NCBI GenBank assembly: GCA_023266715.1
Contig: JAHFPK010000184.1
Coordinates: 1-5,783, forward strand
DNA length: 5,783 nt
Origin: Hyphomicrobiales bacterium
Lineage (GTDB): Bacteria > Pseudomonadota > Alphaproteobacteria > Rhizobiales > Aestuariivirgaceae
Reading direction: 5' to 3'
Of the stretch, positions 1 through 5,783 are shown one piece after another. Numbering within the stretch: position 1 is the stretch's first letter; the number at the start of each line of letters is the position of its first letter. The translations under genes and the position numbers were made by a program. Under the pieces are notes generated by a model. It saw only the letters and a list, made by a program, of their open reading frames with translations. It was not told the DNA's origin and did no database searches.

Positions 1-45
1 CGGCTCCCTTCTTTATAAAAATTCATTTATTACAATGAGTTATGT

Positions 46-78
46 TGTCATAAAAGTGTGACAAAACCGTCGCATAAG
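46..78 (+). promoter_or_regulatory. Probable Pho box (PhoB-binding direct repeats) upstream of pstS
   Basis: Three units follow one another with an 11-base period: TGTCATA-AAAG (46-56), TGTGACA-AAAC (57-67) and a more degenerate CGTCGCA-TAAG (68-78). This matches the known Pho-box design, in which 7-bp units resembling TGTCATA or TGTCACA are separated by 4 A/T-rich bases and each pair binds a PhoB dimer. It lies 56 bases upstream of the pstS start, in front of an operon that encodes PhoB itself, which is the expected place. The first two units are good matches; the third is weaker and may overlap the -10 region. Binding is inferred, not shown. Confidence 0.75.
73..78 (+). promoter_or_regulatory. 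Candidate -10 element of the Pho-dependent pstS promoter
   Basis: CATAAG matches TATAAT at four of six positions. It begins 9 bases after the end of the first two 7-bp Pho units (46-63), close to the 10-11 base spacing seen in PhoB-activated promoters, where the Pho box replaces the -35 element. Transcription would start near 85. An alternative is that units two and three (57-74) form the active pair and a weaker -10 lies near 82-88. The call rests mainly on spacing. Confidence 0.3.
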
Positions 79-118
79 CATCATCAATGGTTCCTAGGTT
101 GCCGCCTGTTCTAATCAC

Positions 119-124
119 AAGGAG
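119..124 (+). promoter_or_regulatory. Shine-Dalgarno of pstS
   Basis: AAGGAG lies 9 bases before the ATG at 134. It is the strongest ribosome-binding site in the window, which fits the high expression needed for a periplasmic binding protein. It also fixes the start codon, together with the signal peptide that begins at that ATG. Confidence 0.8.
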
Positions 125-133
125 ACCACAGAG

Positions 134-1171
134 ATGAAAAAAGTTTTGTTGGCCGTGAGTGCATTTGCCCTCTTCGCCGGCCCCGCATTGGCCCGCGATC
201 AAATCCGTATCGTTGGTTCTTCAACGGTTTATCCCTTCACGACTACGGTTGCCGAAAATTTCGGCAAGACGTCCGGCATGAAGACGCCGGTTGTTGAATC
301 AACCGGAACCGGAGGCGGCATGAAGCTGTTCTGCGCCGGCGCTGGCGACGACACTCCGGACATGACCAACGCATCGCGCCGCATCAAGAAAAGTGAATTC
401 GAAGACTGCGCCAAGAATGGCGTGACCGACATCATTGAAATCAAGGTTGGCTTTGACGGTCTCAGCATTGCCGCTTCCAAGGACGCGCCTGACATGAAAC
501 TGACCAAGCAGCAAATTTTCCTCGCGCTTGCAAAGAAGGTTCCCGACAAGGACGGCAAACTGGTCGATAATCCCAACAAGATGTGGAGCGACATTGATGC
601 TTCGCTACCCAAGGAGAAGATTGAAGTCTTGGGCCCGCCTCCCACCTCCGGCACGCGCGATTCATTCATGGAGCTTGGCATGGAGCCAGGTGCCGCCAAG
701 TTTAAATCGCTCGAAGATCTGAAGAAGGCGGATGTAAAGGCCTATGATGCCGTTTGGAAGTCAATCCGCGAAGATGGCGCCTATGTTGAAGCCGGCGAGA
801 ACGACAACCTCATCGTGCAAAAATTGCAGGCCAATCCGGCAGCGCTCGGCATTTTCGGCTATTCCTACCTTGAGGAAAATACCAATACGATCAAGGGAAC
901 AGAAATTGAAGGCGTTCTCCCTTCCTACGATTCGATTTCCTCTGGTGATTACAAATTGTCGCGTCCTCTCTACATTTATGTGAAGAAGCAGCATGTTGGC
1001 CAGGTTCCGGGAATGGCTGAATTCGTAGCTGAGTATGTTTCACCCAATGCGCTCGGCAACGATGGCTATCTTGCCGACAAGGGCCTCATCACCCTGCCAG
1101 ATGACCAGGCGGAAAAGTCACGCGCAGCGGCAACGGCGATGACGACGCTAACAATTGACGGTCTTAAGTAA
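134..1171 (+). CDS. pstS: Periplasmic phosphate-binding protein PstS
   Basis: This is the substrate-binding protein of the high-affinity phosphate ABC transporter; it captures inorganic phosphate in the periplasm and hands it to PstC-PstA. The 345-residue product begins with a classical signal peptide: MKK, a hydrophobic core, and an ALA cleavage site at 18-20, so the mature protein would start at Arg21. There is no lipobox cysteine, so it should be soluble rather than a lipoprotein. Phosphate-contacting loops of the family are visible: GSST (28-31), STGTGGG (56-62), NASR (79-82) and PTSGTRDSF (170-178). Cys67 and Cys91 are the only cysteines in the mature chain and could form a disulfide (inference). 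It is the first gene of the operon, behind a probable Pho box and a strong ribosome-binding site, and is followed by a structured 109-base gap. Length is typical of the family. Confidence 0.97.
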   Translation: MKKVLLAVSAFALFAGPALARDQIRIVGSSTVYPFTTTVAENFGKTSGMKTPVVESTGTGGGMKLFCAGAGDDTPDMTNASRRIKKSEFEDCAKNGVTDIIEIKVGFDGLSIAASKDAPDMKLTKQQIFLALAKKVPDKDGKLVDNPNKMWSDIDASLPKEKIEVLGPPPTSGTRDSFMELGMEPGAAKFKSLEDLKKADVKAYDAVWKSIREDGAYVEAGENDNLIVQKLQANPAALGIFGYSYLEENTNTIKGTEIEGVLPSYDSISSGDYKLSRPLYIYVKKQHVGQVPGMAEFVAEYVSPNALGNDGYLADKGLITLPDDQAEKSRAAATAMTTLTIDGLK

Positions 1172-1182
1172 GGCCTGATAGG

Positions 1183-1226
1183 CGAATGGGGCCGGATTTT
1201 GCGGATGTACCAAACCGCCCCATTCG
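1183..1226 (+). other. Intercistronic RNA hairpin between pstS and pstC
   Basis: CGAATGGGGC (1183-1192) is perfectly complementary to GCCCCATTCG (1217-1226), giving a 10-bp stem. Inside it, GG (1194-1195) can pair with CC (1215-1216) and TTT (1197-1199) with AAA (1212-1214), with single-base bulges at 1193 and 1196, leaving a loop of about 12 bases. No T-run follows (the next bases are ATCATAATTCG), so it does not look like an intrinsic terminator. It starts 11 bases after the pstS stop. A role in protecting the pstS mRNA 3' end or in partial attenuation before pstC is plausible but inferred. The pairing itself is read directly from the sequence. Confidence 0.7.
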
Positions 1227-1233
1227 ATCATAA

Positions 1234-1252
1234 TTCGCCGGATACAGGCGAA
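1234..1252 (+). other. Second small hairpin in the pstS-pstC gap
   Basis: TTCGCC (1234-1239) pairs with GGCGAA (1247-1252) across a 7-base loop. It begins 8 bases after the first hairpin and ends 28 bases before the pstC start. ATTCGCC (1233-1239) is also complementary to GGCGAAT at 1181-1187, which overlaps the 5' arm of the first hairpin, so the two structures could compete with a longer-range pairing. A 6-bp stem can occur by chance, so function is uncertain. Confidence 0.4.
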
Positions 1253-1280
1253 AGCAGATAAGACAGGGACTACAAGGCCC

Positions 1281-2459
1281 ATGACTGCCTGGACGTTATT
1301 GATCATTGCCGCGTTGACAGTCACCGGGTTCTTTATCGGCCGGGCGCGGGCGCAAGGATTGCGCAACGCGGGCGCTGCGCGCCTTCACTCCTTGCCGACC
1401 TATCATGGGCTTCTCATGGCTTCCATGGGATTTGCAGCAGCCTGCGTGACGACGCTCGCCGTTGCGTATGTCGCCGGCCCAGATTCCATGATCATGCCTG
1501 CAGCTGCAGCCCTTTTGGGCACAAGCGCCATCGCGGCCTCCCATCCGCTCATCACCAGGGAATTCCGCGCCCGCAACTGCTTTGAATACTTCGTCATGCT
1601 TGTGCTCATTGCCTGTTCGGGCGTTGCCATTCTCACCACCATCGGCATAGTCTTTTCGGTCCTCTTTGAAACGCTGGCCTTCTTTCGTGAAGTTTCAGTG
1701 ATTGAATTTTTGTTTGGCACCCACTGGGCGCCCACCTCCACGCCCGCCTCCTTTGGCTTTATTCCCCTATTGGCGGGAACTCTTCTCATCACTCTGATCG
1801 CCATATTGGTTGCAGGCCCGCTTGGACTCCTCTCTGCCATTTACATGGCGGAATATTCCAGCCGAAGCTTGCGCGGCGTATTGAAGCCCGTGCTTGAAAT
1901 TCTGGCGGGTGTGCCAACCGTGGTGCTAGGCTTCTTTGCAGCCCTGACGGTTGCCCCCCTCATTCGCAATAGCGGCGAAGCCTTCGGCCTGGCCGTTGCT
2001 TCTGAATCAGCACTGGCGGCGGGGCTGGTGATGGGCATGATGATTGTGCCGCTTATTTCATCGCTTGCCGACGATATCATCAATGCGGTTCCGCAATCCC
2101 TGCGCGATGGTTCCTATGCCATGGGTGCAACAAAATCCGAAACCATCAAACGGGTCGTGCTTCCTGCCGCTTTGCCCGGAATAGTTTCAGCCTTCATGCT
2201 GGCGATTTCCCGAGCCATCGGCGAGACCATGATTGTGGTCATGGCCGCCGGCCTTGCGGCGAATCTGAGTTTCAACCCGCTGAAAGCAGTCACCACAATC
2301 ACCGTACAGATCGCCACCTTGCTGGTGGGCGACCAGGAATTTGATTCCGCCAAAACCCTTTCAGCTTTCGCGCTTGGTTTCGTCCTGTTCTGCTTCACTC
2401 TGGTTTTGAATTTCGTCGCACTGCGCATTGTGCAGAGATACCGTGAGCAGTATGATTGA
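1281..2459 (+). CDS. pstC: Phosphate ABC transporter permease PstC
   Basis: One of the two inner-membrane subunits that form the phosphate channel with PstA. The 392-residue protein is strongly hydrophobic. An N-terminal segment (about 3-20) and the LHSLP-YHG stretch (36-43) resemble the extra N-terminal region of alphaproteobacterial PstC (DUF3708-type, from memory). Further membrane segments lie near 42-66, 103-130, 160-190, 207-228, 245-262, 300-325 and 360-382. The PstC-typical block FLFGTHWAP is at 143-151, and LEILAGVPTVVLGFF at 205-219. The cytoplasmic EAA-type loop that docks on PstB runs from about 278 to 304 (MGATKSETIKRVVLP), followed by RAIGET (311-316). The protein seems shorter than many alphaproteobacterial PstC proteins, with a short loop after FGTHWAP. 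The start has only moderate ribosome-binding matches (AGGGA at 1265-1269, AAGG at 1274-1277), but the reading frame and N-terminal membrane segment support it. The stop lies inside the start of pstA. Confidence 0.95.
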   Translation: MTAWTLLIIAALTVTGFFIGRARAQGLRNAGAARLHSLPTYHGLLMASMGFAAACVTTLAVAYVAGPDSMIMPAAAALLGTSAIAASHPLITREFRARNCFEYFVMLVLIACSGVAILTTIGIVFSVLFETLAFFREVSVIEFLFGTHWAPTSTPASFGFIPLLAGTLLITLIAILVAGPLGLLSAIYMAEYSSRSLRGVLKPVLEILAGVPTVVLGFFAALTVAPLIRNSGEAFGLAVASESALAAGLVMGMMIVPLISSLADDIINAVPQSLRDGSYAMGATKSETIKRVVLPAALPGIVSAFMLAISRAIGETMIVVMAAGLAANLSFNPLKAVTTITVQIATLLVGDQEFDSAKTLSAFALGFVLFCFTLVLNFVALRIVQRYREQYD

Positions 2460-3939
2460 TAAGTTTCAGAAGGGCGATCCTGCGCGGCTTGCCAAGCGTT
2501 ACAGCAGCGAACGTCGTTTCCAGGCCTATGGCGCCGCCGCACTCGCCATCTCCGTCCTGTTCCTGGCTTATTTGATTATCGATATCGGCATCAAGGCTTG
2601 GCCCAGTTTCTTCGAACACCGCGTCGTTCTGCAATTCAATCTTGATCCTGGCAAAATTGACTTCACCAATGTGCAGAAAGGCGATTTTACCGGGCTGATC
2701 AAGGATAGCCTTCGGGCGCTGTTTCCAACTGTCACGGACCGCGCGGACAAAAAGAATTTGACTGCGCTTTTGTCAGTGGGCGCTGCCGACGATCTTCGCG
2801 ATCAAATTGTTGCCAATCCGTCCTCTATTGGCACCACGGTGAATGCGGGTGCCCTATTGTCGGATGACGCGGACCTCTATTTCAAGGAAGGATTCTCTTC
2901 GACGATCAAAACAGCCGGAAAAACCAATCTGCAATTGGCGCAGACTGGTGAGGAATACCTTTTCTCCGGTGATACCTCGCAACTCGCTGTTGGCCAGATC
3001 GTGCGGACCAACGGCGGCGCTTTGCGAATTACCAGCCTGGAGGCTGGTATCGCTAAAGCCGAAGCATTGATGGTACCGGAAAACCTCAATAGTTTGATAC
3101 CGGGCAGCTGGGATTTGCTTTCACTTTCGGAAACAGAAGCTGAGCGGAGTATTGACGATCGATCAACTGTCTGGCTTGAGGCCCTGCGCGACAAGGGCCT
3201 TATCGAAAAGCATTTCGCCTGGCGTTTTTTCACTGCTGGCGACTCGCGTGAACCGGAACTTGCCGGCCTTCGCGGCGCCATTACGGGCTCGCTTCTCACC
3301 CTTATCATGACCCTCTCGCTCAGCGTGCCCCTTGGCATCGCGGCGGCTGTCTACCTCGAGGAATTTGCGCCCAAGAACAGGTGGACCGAAGTGATTGAGG
3401 TGAATATCAACAATCTTGCGGCGGTTCCTTCCATTATCTTCGGTCTCCTGGGTCTTGCTGTTTTCCTCAACTTTTTCGGCCTGCCGCGCTCTGCTCCCCT
3501 GGTGGGCGGACTTGTGCTGGCGCTGCTCGTGCTCCCCACCATTATTATTGCATCCCGCGCGGCGCTGAATGCCGTTCCACCCTCCATCAAGGAAGCAGCT
3601 CTGGGTGTAGGTGCCTCACACCAGCAAGCGGTATTCCACCATGTGCTGCCGCTGGCGGTGCCCGGTATTCTCACCGGGACAATCCTTGGCGTGGCCCGCG
3701 CGCTTGGCGAAACCGCGCCGCTTCTCATGATCGGCATGGTGGCCTTCATTGTTGATGTTCCGAAAGGCTTCACCGAAGCTGCAACCGTGCTGCCGGTGCA
3801 AATCTACCTCTGGTCGGACCTGCCGGAAGTTGCCTTCCAGTCGCGCACCGCTGCCGCCATCATAGTGCTTCTCGTCATTCTTTTTTGCCTCAATGCCGTC
3901 GCCATTTACCTGCGCAAGCGCTTTGAGCGGCGCTGGTAA
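2452..3939 (+). CDS. pstA: Phosphate ABC transporter permease PstA with large periplasmic domain
   Basis: Second channel subunit of the phosphate transporter. I place the start at ATG 2452 (495 residues, first residues MIDKFQ), which overlaps the pstC stop by 8 bases and suggests translational coupling; GTG at 2428 or 2443 in the same frame is possible but adds only polar residues. One membrane segment lies at about 26-44, then about 228 mostly hydrophilic residues (45-272) expected in the periplasm, then the transporter core: membrane segments near 275-300, 322-340, 348-370, 405-430 and 466-486. The EAA loop at 380-404 (KEAALGVGASHQQAVFHHVLP up to the AVPGI that follows) contacts PstB, and the PstA-typical ARALGETAPLL is at 415-425. 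E. coli PstA is about 296 residues, so the insert accounts for nearly all the extra length; it corresponds to the DUF3333-type region of alphaproteobacterial PstA (family name from memory). The role of that domain is not known. Confidence 0.95.
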   Translation: MIDKFQKGDPARLAKRYSSERRFQAYGAAALAISVLFLAYLIIDIGIKAWPSFFEHRVVLQFNLDPGKIDFTNVQKGDFTGLIKDSLRALFPTVTDRADKKNLTALLSVGAADDLRDQIVANPSSIGTTVNAGALLSDDADLYFKEGFSSTIKTAGKTNLQLAQTGEEYLFSGDTSQLAVGQIVRTNGGALRITSLEAGIAKAEALMVPENLNSLIPGSWDLLSLSETEAERSIDDRSTVWLEALRDKGLIEKHFAWRFFTAGDSREPELAGLRGAITGSLLTLIMTLSLSVPLGIAAAVYLEEFAPKNRWTEVIEVNINNLAAVPSIIFGLLGLAVFLNFFGLPRSAPLVGGLVLALLVLPTIIIASRAALNAVPPSIKEAALGVGASHQQAVFHHVLPLAVPGILTGTILGVARALGETAPLLMIGMVAFIVDVPKGFTEAATVLPVQIYLWSDLPEVAFQSRTAAAIIVLLVILFCLNAVAIYLRKRFERRW

Positions 3940-3944
3940 AATTA

Positions 3945-3948
3945 AGGA
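3945..3948 (+). promoter_or_regulatory. Ribosome-binding site that fixes the pstB start
   Basis: AGGA lies 7 bases before ATG 3956, in the 16-base gap after the pstA stop. An upstream in-frame ATG at 3893 would begin inside pstA, has no comparable site, and adds 21 residues absent from PstB proteins. ATG 3956 is therefore preferred. Confidence 0.7.
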
Positions 3949-3955
3949 AAACATC

Positions 3956-4771
3956 ATGGATGCTTCGCCCCAGAGACCTGTAGCAACCACAAGCCCACGC
4001 ATTTTGGCAGCGCGCGAAACCAAGATCGTGGCCAGCGATGTCAACGTCTATTATGGCGACAAGCATGCCATCAAGCATCTTTCCATAGACATTCCAGACC
4101 GCGCCGTTTCGGCTTTCATCGGCCCCTCGGGCTGCGGCAAATCCACCTTCCTGCGCTCGATCAACCGGATGAATGACACAATTGACGGCTGCCGGGTGAC
4201 GGGTGAAATCCTGGTTGATGGCAAGAACATCTATGACCGTGACCTCGATGTGGTGCAGTTGCGGGCCCGCGTCGGCATGGTGTTCCAGAAGCCCAACCCC
4301 TTTCCCAAATCCATCTTCGAGAATGTGGCCTATGGCCCCCGCATTCATGGCATTGCAAAGTCAAAAACCGACCTGGAAGAAATCGTCGTCAACAGCTTGA
4401 AAAAAGCAAGCCTGTTTGAAGAGGTGAAGGACCGGCTCGCCCATCCCGGCACGGGCCTGTCCGGCGGCCAGCAGCAGCGCCTGTGCATTGCCAGGGCCAT
4501 TGCCGTAAATCCTGAAATCATCCTGATGGACGAGCCCTGCTCGGCCCTCGATCCCATCGCATCGGCCCGAATTGAAGAGCTGATTGATGAAATCCGCCAG
4601 AACTACTGCATCATCATCGTCACCCACTCGATGCAGCAGGCGGCGCGTGTTTCGCAGCTCACGGCCTTTTTCCACCTCGGCGATCTGGTGGAGTTTGGTG
4701 ACACGGACGACATGTTCACCACGCCCAAGGACAAGCGCACACAAGATTATATCACTGGCCGCTTCGGTTGA
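3956..4771 (+). CDS. pstB: Phosphate ABC transporter ATP-binding protein PstB
   Basis: The ATPase that powers phosphate import; two copies bind the cytoplasmic loops of PstC and PstA. The 271-residue protein has the complete set of ABC motifs: Walker A GPSGCGKST (56-64), Q-loop Gln111 within VFQKPNPFP (109-117), signature LSGGQQQR (168-175), Walker B IILMDEP with Asp192 and Glu193, D-loop SALDP (196-200), and switch His224 (VTHSM). The KPNPFP stretch after the Q-loop, CSALDP after Walker B and the C-terminal DYITGRFG are characteristic of PstB rather than other ABC ATPases. A short N-terminal tail of about 20 residues precedes the nucleotide-binding domain. Length is normal for the family and all catalytic residues are present, so it should be active. 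It is the fourth gene of the operon, 16 bases after pstA and 19 before phoU. Confidence 0.98.
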   Translation: MDASPQRPVATTSPRILAARETKIVASDVNVYYGDKHAIKHLSIDIPDRAVSAFIGPSGCGKSTFLRSINRMNDTIDGCRVTGEILVDGKNIYDRDLDVVQLRARVGMVFQKPNPFPKSIFENVAYGPRIHGIAKSKTDLEEIVVNSLKKASLFEEVKDRLAHPGTGLSGGQQQRLCIARAIAVNPEIILMDEPCSALDPIASARIEELIDEIRQNYCIIIVTHSMQQAARVSQLTAFFHLGDLVEFGDTDDMFTTPKDKRTQDYITGRFG

Positions 4772-4780
4772 GTCTATAAC

Positions 4781-4784
4781 GGAG
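4781..4784 (+). promoter_or_regulatory. Ribosome-binding site that fixes the phoU start
   Basis: GGAG lies 6 bases before ATG 4791, in the 19-base gap after the pstB stop. The open frame extends back to an ATG at 4584 inside pstB, but those 69 codons lie over conserved pstB sequence in another frame and do not resemble PhoU. ATG 4791 is therefore the start. Confidence 0.75.
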
Positions 4785-4790
4785 ACCTCG

Positions 4791-5501
4791 ATGTCTGATC
4801 ATACAGTTAAATCCTACGATGACGATCTCGCCAATCTGAAACAATTATTGGCGCAGATGGGAGGCCTGGCGGAAGAACAACTCGCCAATGCCATTGATGC
4901 CGTTACCAAGCGCGACATCAGGCTGGCAGACCGCGTTATTGCGGGCGATGAAAAAATCGATGCCCTTGAACAGCAGATAGAGGAAAAATCCATCCTCACC
5001 ATCGCCAGGCGCCAGCCCATGGCGCAGGACTTGCGGCAGATCATTGTGGCCATCCGCATTTCAGCGGATCTTGAGCGCATCGGCGATCTGGCAAAGAATA
5101 CCGCCAAGCGCACCCATGCCATCTCCGAGCAGATGCCGCGCAAGCTGGTATCGGGCCTCACCCGTATGGGTAATCTGGCGCTGGAGCAACTGAAGAACAT
5201 TCTTGATGCCTATGCCCAGGGCGATGCCGACAAGGCCATCCAAGTGTGGCGCTCGGATGAGGATATTGACGCGCTTTACAATTCCATCTTCCGCGAGCTT
5301 CTGACCTACATGATGGAGGACCCGCGCATGATCGGCCCCTGCACCCACCTGCTGTTTGGCACGAAGAACATGGAGCGCATCGGCGACCACACCACCAATA
5401 TCGCCGAGAACATCTATTTCCTTGTGCATGGCAAAGCCATCACAGAAGAACGGCCGAAGAAGGATTCAACCAGCACAACCAACTATAATCTGAATACGTG
5501 A
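4791..5501 (+). CDS. phoU: Phosphate signalling regulator PhoU
   Basis: A cytoplasmic protein that links the Pst transporter to PhoR and represses Pho signalling when phosphate is sufficient; it also restrains phosphate uptake. The 236-residue product is almost wholly helical and has the two-fold repeat of the family, each half a three-helix bundle. The metal-cluster motifs E-x-x-x-D are present in both halves: ERIGD at 95-99 and ERIGD at 195-199, followed by HTTNIAEN (200-207). Other recognisable segments are QPMAQDLRQIIVAIRI (75-90) in the first half and MMEDPRMIGPCTHLLFGTKN (174-193) in the second. The C-terminal tail (about 218-236) is polar and low in complexity, probably disordered. Length is close to the usual 230-240. 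It follows pstB by 19 bases and precedes phoB by 10, so it is cotranscribed with both. Confidence 0.97.
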   Translation: MSDHTVKSYDDDLANLKQLLAQMGGLAEEQLANAIDAVTKRDIRLADRVIAGDEKIDALEQQIEEKSILTIARRQPMAQDLRQIIVAIRISADLERIGDLAKNTAKRTHAISEQMPRKLVSGLTRMGNLALEQLKNILDAYAQGDADKAIQVWRSDEDIDALYNSIFRELLTYMMEDPRMIGPCTHLLFGTKNMERIGDHTTNIAENIYFLVHGKAITEERPKKDSTSTTNYNLNT

Positions 5502-5511
5502 GACGCATGCA

Positions 5512-5783
5512 ATGTCTGCTTCGATCCTAATTGTTGAAGACGAAGAGCCCATCCAGATTCTTCTCAGCTACAATTTTGAGGCTGAGGGCTACCGGGTTCG
5601 CGCGACTGCGCAGGGCGAAGAGGTTGCCCGTCTGGTGAATGAGGAGCGTCCTGATCTTATTGTGCTGGACTGGATGTTGCCTGGTATTTCCGGGATAGAG
5701 GTTTGCCGCCTGCTGCGCACGAGGCCTGAAACCCGCGACATTCCCATCATCATGCTGACGGCGCGCGGGGAAGAAAATGAGCG
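5512..5783 (+). CDS. phoB: Phosphate regulon response regulator PhoB (N-terminal part, cut by window end)
   Basis: Start of the DNA-binding response regulator that is phosphorylated by PhoR and activates Pho promoters, probably including the one upstream of pstS. Ninety complete codons are visible, reading MSASILIVEDEEP onward with no stop. They form most of a receiver domain: acidic pocket Glu9 and Asp10, phospho-acceptor Asp53 in VLDWMLPG (51-58), and switch Thr83 in MLTARGEE (81-88). These positions coincide with those of E. coli PhoB as I recall it, and the LDWMLPG and MLTARGEE blocks favour PhoB over other OmpR-family regulators. The conserved lysine of the receiver and the winged-helix domain lie beyond the window. 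A weak GTGAGA (5498-5503) overlapping the phoU stop is the only ribosome-binding candidate, so translation may be coupled to phoU. The gene is truncated by the window, with no sign that it is broken. Confidence 0.93.
   Translation, partial: MSASILIVEDEEPIQILLSYNFEAEGYRVRATAQGEEVARLVNEERPDLIVLDWMLPGISGIEVCRLLRTRPETRDIPIIMLTARGEENE

Noticed and set aside
1..18. Possible last codons of an upstream gene such as phoR (frame 1 ends in TAA at 16-18)
   Set aside because: Five codons are too few to identify a gene, and the other forward frames also close early.
12..20. TTTATAAAA as a -10 box for an additional promoter
   Set aside because: The matching -35 region would fall before base 1, and the surrounding sequence is simply AT-rich, so it cannot be supported from this window.
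229..699. Antisense open frame of 156 codons across pstS
   Set aside because: It lies wholly opposite clear pstS coding sequence, has low-complexity composition and no recognisable domain. It is a shadow of codon bias.
1183..1226. Rho-independent terminator after pstS
   Set aside because: The stem is strong, but no T-run follows on either strand, and the downstream genes clearly belong to the same pathway. It is kept only as an RNA structure.
1403..1840. Antisense open frame of 145 codons across pstC, and similar frames opposite pstA, pstB and phoU
   Set aside because: All are opposite conserved genes, rich in Ser/Ala/Arg, with no domain match or independent ribosome-binding site that I can support.
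3893..3955. N-terminal extension of pstB into the end of pstA
   Set aside because: Its first 15 or so codons overlap pstA in another frame, and AGGA is well placed for ATG 3956 instead.
4584..4790. N-terminal extension of phoU reaching back into pstB
   Set aside because: It overlaps conserved pstB codons for Walker B-distal and C-terminal regions, does not resemble PhoU, and a good GGAG site precedes ATG 4791.

Overview
The window holds one high-affinity phosphate uptake and phosphate-signalling operon, all on the + strand: pstS, pstC, pstA, pstB, phoU and the first part of phoB, which runs off the right edge. All six genes were recognised from motifs and gene order. No mobile element, CRISPR array, RNA gene or foreign-looking segment was seen. 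Alphaproteobacterium is the likely source, probably Rhizobiales-like. The support is the pstSCAB-phoU-phoB order, the N-terminal form of PstC (an extra membrane segment followed by an LHSLP-YHG stretch), the very large periplasmic insert in PstA, and moderate-to-high GC. Genus cannot be assigned from this.

Layout: bases 1-133 are an AT-rich leader with a probable PhoB-binding site, made of 11-bp-period direct repeats around 46-78, and a good Shine-Dalgarno before pstS. pstS (134-1171) encodes the exported phosphate-binding protein. A 109-base gap follows, the only sizeable gap inside the operon. It contains a perfect 10-bp stem with no downstream T-run, plus a second small hairpin. pstC (1281-2459) and pstA (2452-3939) overlap by 8 bases. 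pstB, phoU and phoB follow at gaps of 16, 19 and 10 bases. No gene-free stretch exceeds 300 bases.

How the genes work together: PstS captures inorganic phosphate in the periplasm and delivers it to the PstC-PstA channel, which is driven by a PstB ATPase dimer. PhoU links the transporter's state to the sensor kinase PhoR, which is not in this window. PhoR controls phosphorylation of PhoB, and phospho-PhoB would bind the Pho box upstream of pstS. If phoB is transcribed from that promoter, the operon contains its own positive feedback loop.

This is a conserved and well-known system, and I see no evidence of a previously undescribed one. The points most worth a second look are the pstS-pstC intercistronic RNA structure, the three-unit Pho box, and the roughly 228-residue periplasmic domain of PstA, whose role is not established.
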